A DNA stretch of 64,000 nt from Rhizobium terrae (GTDB taxonomy: Bacteria > Pseudomonadota > Alphaproteobacteria > Rhizobiales > Rhizobiaceae): positions 124,001 through 188,000 of the forward strand of contig NZ_QJKM01000008.1 of NCBI RefSeq assembly GCF_003425685.1, given 5' to 3'. The stretch's first letter is position 1. Every line of letters starts with the position of its first letter. This document shows, piece by piece, positions 55,084 through 62,943 of the stretch. Below the pieces are notes generated by a model. That model searched no databases, was not told where the DNA came from, and saw nothing but the letters and a program-made list of their open reading frames with translations. The translations under genes were made by a program, and so were the position numbers.

Positions 55084-56172
55084 ATGGGTCGGATTCTGAC
55101 GGAAAAGGATGTCGAGGCGGCCGTGCGCGGCGGCTCCGTTTATGCGGCCGGCGGCGGCGGCTGGGCCGATCACGGCCGAATGCTGGGTTATGCGGCGGTC
55201 AGCATCGGCAAGCCGGAACTGATCACCATCGACGAGCTCGACGACGACGACTGGGTGGCGACGGCTGCCGCGATCGGCGCGCCGGCGTCCACCACTGCCT
55301 GGGAAATGCAGGGCATCGATTACGTGAAGGCCGTGCAGCTTCTGGAAGACGCGCTCGGCGAACAGCTTTCGGCACTGATGATCGGCCAGAACGGCAAATC
55401 CTCGACGCTGAACGGCTGGCTGCCCTCGGCCATCCTCGGCACCAAGGTGCTCGACGCGGTCGGCGACGTGCGCGCCCATCCGACCGGCGACATGGGCTCG
55501 ATCGGCATGGCGAATTCGCCCGAGCAGATGATCCAGACCGCCGTCGGTGGCAACCGCGCCGAAAACCGCTATATCGAACTGGTCATCCGTGGCGCCACCG
55601 CCAAGGTCTCGCCGGTGCTGCGCACCGCTTCCGACATGTCCGGCGGGTTCATCGCATCCTGCCGCAACCCGCTCCGGGCCTCCTACGTGCGCGACAATGC
55701 GGCGCTCGGCGGTATCAGCCTGGCGCTGGCGCTCGGCGAGGCGATCATCGCGGCGGATGCCAGGGGTGGCCATGCGATCATCGACGCGATCGTCAAGACG
55801 ACCGGCGGTACGATCCTCACGGAAGCGGAAGTGACGGCCAAATCGGTCGTCTACACCAACGAAGCCTTCGACGTCGGAACGCTGACCTTGGGTTCGGGCG
55901 ACAAGGCGATCACCATGCATGTGATGAACGAATACATGGCCGTGGAGGATCCCGGCGGCAATCGTCTCGCCACCTTCCCGGACATCATCTCGACGCTGTC
56001 TCCCGAAGGCGAACCGATGAGCGTCGGCCAGTTGAAAGTCGGCATGCGTGTGTTCCTGCTGCACGTGCCGAAGACGCTGATTCCGCTGGCATCGAGCGTC
56101 AAGGACCCGTCGGTCTATCCGATCTGCGAAAAGGCGCTGGGGATCAGCATCGCCGATTACGCGCTCGCCTGA
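55084..56172 (+). CDS. DUF917 / S-methyl-thiohydantoin desulfurase-like protein
   Basis: The 362-residue protein has DUF917 marks: a start ILTEKDVEAAVRGGSVYAAGGGGWADHG, AAAIGAPASTTAWEMQG, and a C-terminal domain ending PSVYPICEKALGISIADY. The family (PF06032) is now named after S-methyl-thiohydantoin desulfurase. The ATG at 55084 has better ribosome spacing to AAGGAG than the ATG at 55078. Between a carbamoylase and a urocanase-like gene, removal of sulfur from a thiohydantoin is a natural role. Confidence 0.9.
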   Translation: MGRILTEKDVEAAVRGGSVYAAGGGGWADHGRMLGYAAVSIGKPELITIDELDDDDWVATAAAIGAPASTTAWEMQGIDYVKAVQLLEDALGEQLSALMIGQNGKSSTLNGWLPSAILGTKVLDAVGDVRAHPTGDMGSIGMANSPEQMIQTAVGGNRAENRYIELVIRGATAKVSPVLRTASDMSGGFIASCRNPLRASYVRDNAALGGISLALALGEAIIAADARGGHAIIDAIVKTTGGTILTEAEVTAKSVVYTNEAFDVGTLTLGSGDKAITMHVMNEYMAVEDPGGNRLATFPDIISTLSPEGEPMSVGQLKVGMRVFLLHVPKTLIPLASSVKDPSVYPICEKALGISIADYALA

Positions 56173-56182
56173 GGAGATCACG

Positions 56183-57868
56183 ATGCCGAAGCCCAATCCG
56201 CGTCATCCGAAATTCCCCATCCCCGGCGGGCCCGAATTGCGCGCGAAAGGCTGGCGGCAGGAGGCTTTGCTGCGGCTCCTCGAAAACGTGCTCTCGGTCG
56301 GCGAGGATCCGGACAATCTCGTGGTCTATGCCGCGCTCGGCAAGGCGGCGCGCAACTGGCCGGCGCATGACGCGATCGTCCGGACGCTGAAGGAGATGGA
56401 CGAGGATCAGACGCTGATCATCCAGTCCGGCAAGCCGGTGGGTCTCCTGAAGACCCATGACAAGGCGCCGCTCGTCATCATGGCGAACTGCAACATCGTC
56501 GGGCAGTGGGCGAAGGCCGAATATTTCTATGAGCTGCAGGAAAAGGGGCTGATCTGCTGGGGCGGGCTGACTGCCGGCGCCTGGCAGTATATCGGCAGCC
56601 AGGGCGTCATCCAGGGCACCTATGAGATCTTCATGCGCATCGCCGAAAAACGCTTTGGCGGCTCGCTTTCCGGCCGTTTCGTGCTGACTGCCGGCCTTGG
56701 CGGCATGGGGGGCGCGCAGCCGCTCGCCGGGCGCATGGCGGGGGCGGCGATCCTCGTCGTCGATATCGATCCGGAACGGGTCGCCAAACGCAAGTCGATC
56801 GGGTTCCTCGACGAAGTGGCGCCCGACCTCGATACGGCGCTTCGGATGATCGATGCGGCGGTCAAGGAAAAGCGCGCCGTCTCCATCGGCCTCGTCGGCA
56901 ATGCGGCGGATATCTACCCGCAGATCGTCAGGCGCAGCATCGTGCCGGATGTCGTCTCCGACCAGACCTCGGCGCATGACCTCGTCTACGGCTACGTGCC
57001 GAAGGGCATGAGCCTCGACGAAGTGCGGCGGCTGCGCAACGAAGGCCAGGGGCAGTTGATGGCGGCGAGCCGCGCCTCGATCGCCGATCACGTCCGTGCC
57101 ATGCTGGATTTCCAGAAGAGCGGCGCGGAAGTTTTCGACAACGGCAATCTCATCCGCACCCAGGCGAAACAGGGCGGCGTGGAAAACGCCTTCGACATCC
57201 CGATCTTCACCGAAGCCTATCTCAGGCCGCTGTTCGCGCGCGCGATCGGCCCGTTCCGCTGGATGGCGCTCTCGGGCGAGGAAAGCGACATCGCCCGTAT
57301 CGACGACCTCGTGCTCGAACTTTTTCCGGACAACCGGATCGTCACCAACTGGATCAGGCTGGCGCGTGAGAACGTGCCCTTCGAAGGCCTGCCCGCCCGT
57401 ATCGCCTGGCTCGGCCATGGCGAGCGCACCAGGCTTGCGCTGGCGGTCAACGATCTGGTGGCCAGGGGCGAGCTGAAAGGCCCGATCGCCTTTTCGCGCG
57501 ACCACCTCGATGCCGGCGCCATGGCGCATCCGAACATCATGACGGAGCGGATGAAGGACGGCTCGGATGCGATCGCCGACTGGCCGCTGATCAATGCCAT
57601 GACGCTCTGCGCCTCGATGGCCGACCTCGTCGTCATCCATTCCGGCGGCGGCGGATATGCCGGCTATATGACCAGCGCCGGGGTTACGATCGTGGCCGAC
57701 GGCACCGAGGCCGGAGCCGAGCGTATCGCCCATTCCATCACCAACGATACATCGCTCGGTATCATCCGCTACGCCGATGCCGGATACGACGAGGCGCTCG
57801 ACGCGGCGCGGAAGCACGGCGTGCCGCATATCAAACTTGGTGGAGTGCCGGGCGGATCAGGGGCATAA
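56183..57868 (+). CDS. Urocanate hydratase-like protein, possible thiourocanate hydratase
   Basis: The 561-residue protein matches urocanase along its length, including QSGKPVGLLKTHDKAP, the NAD-binding TAGLGGMGGAQPLAG, SDQTSAHDLVYGYVP, GPFRWMALSGE and FSRDHLD. The active-site region differs from HutU: Ala408 stands where HutU has the reactive Cys (ICWVG becomes IAWLG), and HHGGGVGMG becomes HSGGGGYAG (H486-S487). No histidase or imidazolonepropionase is near, but thiohydantoin- and hydantoin-type enzymes are. A urocanate analogue substrate is likely. Confidence 0.92.
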   Translation: MPKPNPRHPKFPIPGGPELRAKGWRQEALLRLLENVLSVGEDPDNLVVYAALGKAARNWPAHDAIVRTLKEMDEDQTLIIQSGKPVGLLKTHDKAPLVIMANCNIVGQWAKAEYFYELQEKGLICWGGLTAGAWQYIGSQGVIQGTYEIFMRIAEKRFGGSLSGRFVLTAGLGGMGGAQPLAGRMAGAAILVVDIDPERVAKRKSIGFLDEVAPDLDTALRMIDAAVKEKRAVSIGLVGNAADIYPQIVRRSIVPDVVSDQTSAHDLVYGYVPKGMSLDEVRRLRNEGQGQLMAASRASIADHVRAMLDFQKSGAEVFDNGNLIRTQAKQGGVENAFDIPIFTEAYLRPLFARAIGPFRWMALSGEESDIARIDDLVLELFPDNRIVTNWIRLARENVPFEGLPARIAWLGHGERTRLALAVNDLVARGELKGPIAFSRDHLDAGAMAHPNIMTERMKDGSDAIADWPLINAMTLCASMADLVVIHSGGGGYAGYMTSAGVTIVADGTEAGAERIAHSITNDTSLGIIRYADAGYDEALDAARKHGVPHIKLGGVPGGSGA

Positions 57869-58171
57869 GAAAAGTTCCATAACCATTCTTACGCGACGCC
57901 GCCTTGTAGCCGCGGCAGATTCCCTTTTTAAATGCAACGAAGAAAATAATGACCATGAATTCAGGAGGATGGAATGGCTCGCTTGTGCGGTGGGTTCAAG
58001 GATGAACTGCGACATGCCGGTGATTGCCATGGCAAGGAACTCGCACAAGGCGGCGCTCTTTTGAAAAGCTGCACTCTTTCGGTAAAGCATTTTGGAACGA
58101 ATGCATTCGGCCTTCTTCCGAGAAGAGGATAGTATGCTGTCATCGCAGGCAAATCCCGCCCGGAGCTGAGG
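57869..58171. other. Intergenic gap without recognisable gene
   Basis: About 300 bases between the urocanase-like gene and the GST remnant. No gene, clear terminator or ATATGGGATAT site was seen. Short stop-rich frames only. Confidence 0.6.
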
Positions 58172-58384
58172 ATGATCGATCTCTATTACCAGCCCATGCC
58201 GAACGGCAAGAAGGTGGCGATTTTCAAGCGCTGGTTCGACGAGGTCGGCGCCCGCCCCGGCGTGCAGCCCGGGCTTGCCGCCGGCGCAGATTTTGCGGTC
58301 GACAATAGGACGCTGCCACCGGCGGAGCCGGAGCGCATCCGCAAGATCTTCTACAATCAACGGGCAATCCCGGTCGCCAACTGA
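58172..58384 (+). pseudogene. Glutathione S-transferase remnant with internal deletion
   Basis: The 70-residue frame opens with the exact style of a YfcG/GST N-terminus (MIDLYYQPMPNGKKVAIF) and then jumps to a GST C-terminal end (KRWFDEVGARPGVQPGLAAG, PERIRKIFYNQRA). About 140 residues of the normal roughly 210-residue protein are missing, covering most of the thioredoxin and helical domains. The join is in frame, so a short peptide could be made, but it cannot fold as a GST. Confidence 0.7.
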
Positions 58385-58430
58385 GAGACCCCTGCCCGAA
58401 AATGATCAAGACAAAAGGGAGTTTTACAAC

Positions 58431-59090
58431 ATGAGCCTTCGCATCAACGACATCGCCCCGGATTTTACGGCCGAAACCACGCAGGGGACGATCCATTTCC
58501 ATGACTGGATCGGCAGCGGCTGGGCCGTCCTCTTTTCGCATCCGAAGAACTTTACGCCGGTCTGCACCACCGAACTCGGCACCATGGCAGGCCTCGAAGG
58601 CGAGTTCCAGAAGCGCGGCGTGAAGATCATCGGCATCTCGGTCGATCCGGTCGAAAGCCACGGCAAGTGGAAGGACGACATCAAAACGGCGACCGGTTTC
58701 GAAGTGGAATATCCGCTGATCGGCGACAAGAACCTCAACGTCGCCAAACTCTACGACATGCTGCCGGCCGGCGCCGGCGAAACGTCGGAAGGCCGCACGC
58801 CCGCCGACAACGCCACGGTGCGCTCCGTCTATGTCATCGGCCCGGACAAGAAGATCAAGCTGATCCTCACCTACCCGATGACGACCGGCCGCAATTTCCA
58901 CGAAATCCTGCGCGCGATCGACTCGATCCAGCTCACCGCCAAGCACCAGGTGGCGACGCCCGCCAACTGGCAGCAGGGCGACGACGTGATCATCACCGCT
59001 GCCGTTTCGAATGAAGATGCGATCGCCCGCTTCGGTTCGTTCGATACCGTCCTGCCCTACCTGCGCAAGACGAAGCAGCCGGCTGCCTGA
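58431..59090 (+). CDS. 1-Cys peroxiredoxin (Prx6-like)
   Basis: The 219-residue peroxiredoxin has the peroxidatic Cys45 in NFTPVCTTELG, the Prx6-type RTPADNATVRSVYVIGPDKKIKL and TGRNFHEILRAIDSIQLT segments. The C-terminal extension is about that of the Prx6 class. It reduces peroxides in the cytoplasm. AAGGGAG precedes the ATG at 58431, and a clear terminator follows. Confidence 0.94.
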   Translation: MSLRINDIAPDFTAETTQGTIHFHDWIGSGWAVLFSHPKNFTPVCTTELGTMAGLEGEFQKRGVKIIGISVDPVESHGKWKDDIKTATGFEVEYPLIGDKNLNVAKLYDMLPAGAGETSEGRTPADNATVRSVYVIGPDKKIKLILTYPMTTGRNFHEILRAIDSIQLTAKHQVATPANWQQGDDVIITAAVSNEDAIARFGSFDTVLPYLRKTKQPAA

Positions 59091-59111
59091 GTTCGGCTCG
59101 TTCTAAAACGG

Positions 59112-59139
59112 AAAAGGTCGGCGTCTCCGCCGGCCTTTT
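59112..59139 (+). terminator. Rho-independent terminator after peroxiredoxin
   Basis: AAAAGGTCGGCG (59112-59123), loop TCTC, CGCCGGCCTTTT (59128-59139): an 8-bp GC stem with one G-T pair plus A/T extension and a T-run. Confidence 0.9.
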
Positions 59140-59183
59140 GCATGTTCGGGGATTGGTTGCAGCCCGTGCCGGGTGCCCTTCCC

Positions 59184-59375
59184 TCAATAAACGGGATACA
59201 TGCCCCAGAAGAAACTTTCGGAATGTTCGCGGTCGCCGGCGGAGTTCGCGTCGCGGTCGTTTCGGGTCTTGTCCTGCGCCTGGCGCTCGGCCGGCTCAGT
59301 GCCTGCTTTCGACGGCGACCGCCGGCCCAGGCCGTAAAGGTCAAATCCAAACAGGGAAAAGCCACCACCTATCAT
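59184..59375 (-). CDS. Small hypothetical protein, 63 residues
   Basis: The frame MIGGGFSLFGFDLYGLGRR, then a polar Ser/Ala/Gln/Asp-rich middle, ends SFFWGMYPVY. GGAGG with 7-base spacing before the ATG at 59375 supports translation. No family was recognised. The longer frame to 59441 lacks a ribosome site. Confidence 0.5.
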   Translation of the reverse strand: MIGGGFSLFGFDLYGLGRRSPSKAGTEPAERQAQDKTRNDRDANSAGDREHSESFFWGMYPVY

Positions 59376-59552
59376 TGTCAGCCTCCGGTTGGGTTCCACA
59401 TTATGCACCCTTACTGTCCAGCGAAACCGCCCGGCCGTCAATGTAGTCTATCAAAACGCTATACTAATTCATTGACGATTTCGAAACGATTGTGTCTGGA
59501 ATGTGGCATTTCCGGAACTGTCATTTTCGCAAGCGGAATCGGCGGTCCCTCG

Positions 59553-60872
59553 TCATGCGACGAAGCGGTTCACCGGCCGCGGCAGGCCGAGGTGCTCGCG
59601 CAGCGTGGTTCCCTCGTAATCCTTTCGGAAAATCCCGCGGCGCTGCAGTTCCGGGATCAGCCGCTGGGTGACGTCGTCGAGACCCTGCGGCAGGTATGGG
59701 AAGACGACCGTAAAGCCGTCGGAAGCACTTTCAGAAAGCCAGGCCTGCATCTCGTCGGCGATGGTTTCCGGCGTGCCGACAAAGGCGAGGCCGGAATAAC
59801 CGCCGTATCGCTGGGCAAGCTGACGTGCCGTGAGCTTTTCCTGTTCGGCCAGTTTCAGCACCTGGGCGCGGCCCGTCTTGCTGGCATTGGTATCGGGGAT
59901 TTCCGGCAGCGGTCCGTCCGGATCGAAGCCCGAGGCGTCATGGCCGAGTGCGATCGAGAGCGAGGCGATGGCGCTGTCGTAATGCACAAGGCTGTCGAGC
60001 TTGGCGCGCTTGGCCTTCGCCTCCTCCACCGTATCGCCGATGACGATGAAGGCGGCCGGCAGGATTTTCAGGTGGTCGCGATTGCGGCCCGCCGCTGCCA
60101 TGCGGCCCTTGATATCCGCGTAAAGCGCCTTGGCGGCGGCGATATCGCGCGGCGAACAGAAGACCACTTCCGCCGTTTCCGCCGCAAGCTGCCGGCCGGG
60201 CTCCGACTGGCCGGCCTGAACGATCACCGGCCAGCCCTGCACCGGCCGGGCGATGTTGAGCGGCCCGCGTACGCTGAGTTCCTCGCCCTTGTGATCGAGC
60301 ACATGCACCTTGGCCGGGTCCCAGAAGATGCCGCTTTCCTGGTCGCGGATGAAGGCGTCGTCGGCAAAGCTGTCCCAGAGGCCGGTGACGACGTCGTAGA
60401 ATTCCCGCGCCCGTTTGTAGCGTTCGCCGTGTTCGGTATGCTCTTCGTGCCCGAAATTGCGGGCGGCATCCGGATTGGAGGTGGTGACGATGTTCCAGGC
60501 GGCGCGGCCATTGCTGATATGGTCGAGCGAGGCGAAACGGCGGGCGATGTGATAGGGCTCGTCATAGGTCGTCGAGGCGGTGGCGGCGAGCCCGATCTTT
60601 TCCGTCACGGCGGCAAGCGCCGAAAGCAGCGTGAACGGCTCGAAAGACGTGACCGTATGGCTGCGCTTCAGGGCCTCGACCGGCATGTTCAGCACGGCGA
60701 GATGGTCGGCCATGAAAAAAGCATCGAACTTCGCGGCCTCGAGCTTCCGGATGAAGGATTTGATGTGGCCGAAGTTGAAATTGGCATCCGCATAGGCGCC
60801 GGGATAACGCCACGCGCCGGTATGCAGGCTGACGGGGCGCATGAAGGCAGTCAGGTGAAGGGATTTCGCCAT
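59553..60872 (-). CDS. LLM flavin monooxygenase of the NtaA/SnaA/DszA type
   Basis: The 439-residue protein has NtaA/DszA-class marks: LHLTAFMRPVSLHTGAWRYP, FDAFFMADHLAV, HIARRFASLDHISNGRAAWNIVTTSNPDAARNFG, and VQAGQSEPGRQLAAETAEVVF. Enzymes of this class use FMNH2 to oxidise sulfones, sulfonates or aminocarboxylates. It diverges from a SfnB-like gene, which points to organosulfur use. The ATG at 60872 matches the family start. Confidence 0.93.
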   Translation of the reverse strand: MAKSLHLTAFMRPVSLHTGAWRYPGAYADANFNFGHIKSFIRKLEAAKFDAFFMADHLAVLNMPVEALKRSHTVTSFEPFTLLSALAAVTEKIGLAATASTTYDEPYHIARRFASLDHISNGRAAWNIVTTSNPDAARNFGHEEHTEHGERYKRAREFYDVVTGLWDSFADDAFIRDQESGIFWDPAKVHVLDHKGEELSVRGPLNIARPVQGWPVIVQAGQSEPGRQLAAETAEVVFCSPRDIAAAKALYADIKGRMAAAGRNRDHLKILPAAFIVIGDTVEEAKAKRAKLDSLVHYDSAIASLSIALGHDASGFDPDGPLPEIPDTNASKTGRAQVLKLAEQEKLTARQLAQRYGGYSGLAFVGTPETIADEMQAWLSESASDGFTVVFPYLPQGLDDVTQRLIPELQRRGIFRKDYEGTTLREHLGLPRPVNRFVA

Positions 60873-60930
60873 GGGAGACGCTCTTGGGCTGGGAGGGAGG
60901 AACGGTCTGTCACCCCTAACGTAGGTATTC

Positions 60931-60951
60931 ATTCCTCAGGCGCTAAGGAAT
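60931..60951. promoter_or_regulatory. Inverted repeat ATTCCT-N9-AGGAAT between the LLM and SfnB-like genes
   Basis: Dyad arms at 60931-60936 and 60946-60951 in the 285-base divergent region. GGAAT/ATTCC halves are reminiscent of sites for Rrf2-type sulfur regulators such as CymR, and an Rrf2 gene is nearby. This link is inference. Confidence 0.4.
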
Positions 60952-61157
60952 CCTGTTCCCGGATCAAATCACGGCGGAGAAATTCTCTCTCCCGAAGGCG
61001 GCATCGCCGCTCAACTTGCTGTGACAACCCGCAAATCTCTCCTTCCCGCCATCAAAAAGAGAAAATTCGCTTCGCCCGACGCGTGCAATTGAAGCTTTAT
61101 TCCTTCTCCCGGCCTTTGCGGCATGTCTCAATACCGGCTTCACCCGAGGAGACGCAC

Positions 61158-62375
61158 ATGAGCAGGGTTTTCCATTTGGCAGGAAAGATCAAGGCAGTGG
61201 CTCCATTCATCGCCACGGAGGACGAGGCGCTCGATGTGGCGAAGGCGCTGGGGGCGCGGATCGCGGAAGGCTCCAACCAGCGTGACCGGCAGCGGCTTCT
61301 GCCCCATGACGAGGTGGAACTCGTCACCCGGTCGGGCCTGCTCGGCATCACCGTGCCGGCCGAATATGGCGGGGCGGATATTTCCAACGCCTTCCTGGCG
61401 GAGGTGATAGCCATCATTTCGGAAGCGGATGCCTCGATCGGCCAGATCCCGCAGAACCATTATCATATCCTTGAGGCGCTGCGGCTCTGCGGCACGGAGG
61501 AACAGAAGAAATTCTTCTTTGCACGCGCCTTGGCCGGCGAACATTTCGCCAATGCGCTCGCCGAAGCCGGCGTCGCCTCGGCCGGCGATATCGAGACGCG
61601 GCTGATGCCGGACGGCGTCGGCTACCGCATCAACGGCCGCAAATATTATTCCACCGGGGCCCTGTTCGCCGACTGGGTGGCGATCTTCGCGATCGATCCC
61701 GAAGGCAGGCTCGCCATGGCGATCGTGCCGCGCGAGACGGAAGGGCTCACTATCGTCGACGACTGGGACAGCTTTGGCCAGCGCACGACGGCGAGTGGGA
61801 CGGTGCTGATCGAGAACGTCTATGTGCCGGCGGACTCGGTGATCGCCTATTACCGCAGCTTCGAGCGGCACGCGCCGGTCGGCTCGCTCGGCCAGCTTCT
61901 GCACGCGGCGGTCGATCTCGGCATCGCCCGCGCCGCCTTTGCCGACATGCTGGATTTCGTTCGCCACAAATCCCGCGGCATGCGCAATCTCGGCATCGAC
62001 AAGGCGAGCAGCGATCCGCTGACCGTCGCACGCGCCGGTTCGATCGCGGTGAAGCTGGAAGCGGCGACGGCCGTGCTGGAACGGGCCGGCCGCAAGGTGG
62101 ATGTGGCGCAGATCACCCCCTCGCGCGAGACGGCGGTCGAAGCCTCGCTTTCGGTCGCGGCGGCGAAGATCCTGACGACGGAAGCGGCGATGGACGCGAC
62201 CAACGGCCTATTCGAGCTCGCCGGAACCTCGGCCACCAAGGAGGAGTTCAATCTCGACCGTCACTGGCGCAACGCACGCACCCACACGGTGCACGACCCC
62301 GTGCGCTGGAAACATCACGCGATCGGCGACTATCACCTCAACGGCAACGTGCCGAAGCCGAACGGGCAGTTTTAA
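61158..62375 (+). CDS. SfnB-family sulfur acquisition oxidoreductase
   Basis: The 405-residue protein has an acyl-CoA-dehydrogenase fold with SfnB/DszC features: LLGITVPAEYGGADISNAFLAEVIAIISEADASIGQIPQNHYHILEALRL, YRINGRKYYSTGALFADWVAIFA, and the C-terminal NLDRHWRNARTHTVHDPVRWKHHAIGDYHL. Members are flavin monooxygenases used to obtain sulfur from organic sources. The stop codon shares its TTAA with the convergent Rrf2 stop. Confidence 0.93.
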   Translation: MSRVFHLAGKIKAVAPFIATEDEALDVAKALGARIAEGSNQRDRQRLLPHDEVELVTRSGLLGITVPAEYGGADISNAFLAEVIAIISEADASIGQIPQNHYHILEALRLCGTEEQKKFFFARALAGEHFANALAEAGVASAGDIETRLMPDGVGYRINGRKYYSTGALFADWVAIFAIDPEGRLAMAIVPRETEGLTIVDDWDSFGQRTTASGTVLIENVYVPADSVIAYYRSFERHAPVGSLGQLLHAAVDLGIARAAFADMLDFVRHKSRGMRNLGIDKASSDPLTVARAGSIAVKLEAATAVLERAGRKVDVAQITPSRETAVEASLSVAAAKILTTEAAMDATNGLFELAGTSATKEEFNLDRHWRNARTHTVHDPVRWKHHAIGDYHLNGNVPKPNGQF

Positions 62376-62833
62376 CCCTGTTTCGCGGTCGGCTCGCTGT
62401 CGTCCAGAAGACCGCTCGACCGCTTCGAAACCATCTGTTCCAGCGTCATCGTATCGAGCACCGAGGCGATCGCGTCGCGCACCTCGGTCATCGAATGGCG
62501 AATCTGGCAGTCTTCCGGGTGGTCGCAGTCGTCGCAGGCCTCGAAAGCCGTCTTGCTGGCGCAGCGGATCGGCGCCAGCGGTCCGTCGAGGATGCGCACC
62601 GCCTGGCCGACATAGATCTGCGACGCGGGCTTCGACAGCGCATATCCGCCGCCCGGTCCCTTCTTGGAGCGCAGCATGCCGCCCTTGCGCAATTCGAGCA
62701 GGATGGCGTCGAGGAATTTCTTGGAAATGTTGTTCTGCTGGGCGATGTCGCTGACGAAGGCGGTCTTGCCGGGTTCGAGTTGCGCGAGATGGATCAGCGC
62801 CTTGAGCCCGTATTTTCCCTTTTTCGTCAGCAT
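62372..62833 (-). CDS. Rrf2 family transcriptional regulator
   Basis: The 153-residue protein has the Rrf2 winged helix (MLTKKGKYGLKALIHLAQL, DIAQQNNISKKFLDAILLELRKGGMLRSKKGPGGGYAL) and a three-Cys-type region CASKTAFEACDDCDHPEDC that could hold an FeS cluster or zinc. Cys-rich Rrf2 proteins sense FeS, NO or cysteine status. Position beside sulfur-acquisition genes suggests control of sulfur uptake. Confidence 0.93.
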   Translation of the reverse strand: MLTKKGKYGLKALIHLAQLEPGKTAFVSDIAQQNNISKKFLDAILLELRKGGMLRSKKGPGGGYALSKPASQIYVGQAVRILDGPLAPIRCASKTAFEACDDCDHPEDCQIRHSMTEVRDAIASVLDTMTLEQMVSKRSSGLLDDSEPTAKQG

Positions 62834-62943
62834 CGAAGATCGAAAGTCCGCTTGAATGGCATCATCCCGGCTTCAATCGCCAAGGGACAGGACACCGATA
62901 CAGGAGCCATGCCGAAGGTTCAACGTCACTTTCCAATATCGCG

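Noticed and set aside
56183..57868. Ordinary hutU in a histidine-utilisation operon
   Set aside because: No hutH, hutI, hutG or hutF gene is present and the active-site motifs are altered.
59142..62375. Very long plus-strand frame of about 1077 residues
   Set aside because: Its first two thirds are the antisense of the LLM monooxygenase gene; only the SfnB-like part from 61158 has family signatures and a ribosome site.
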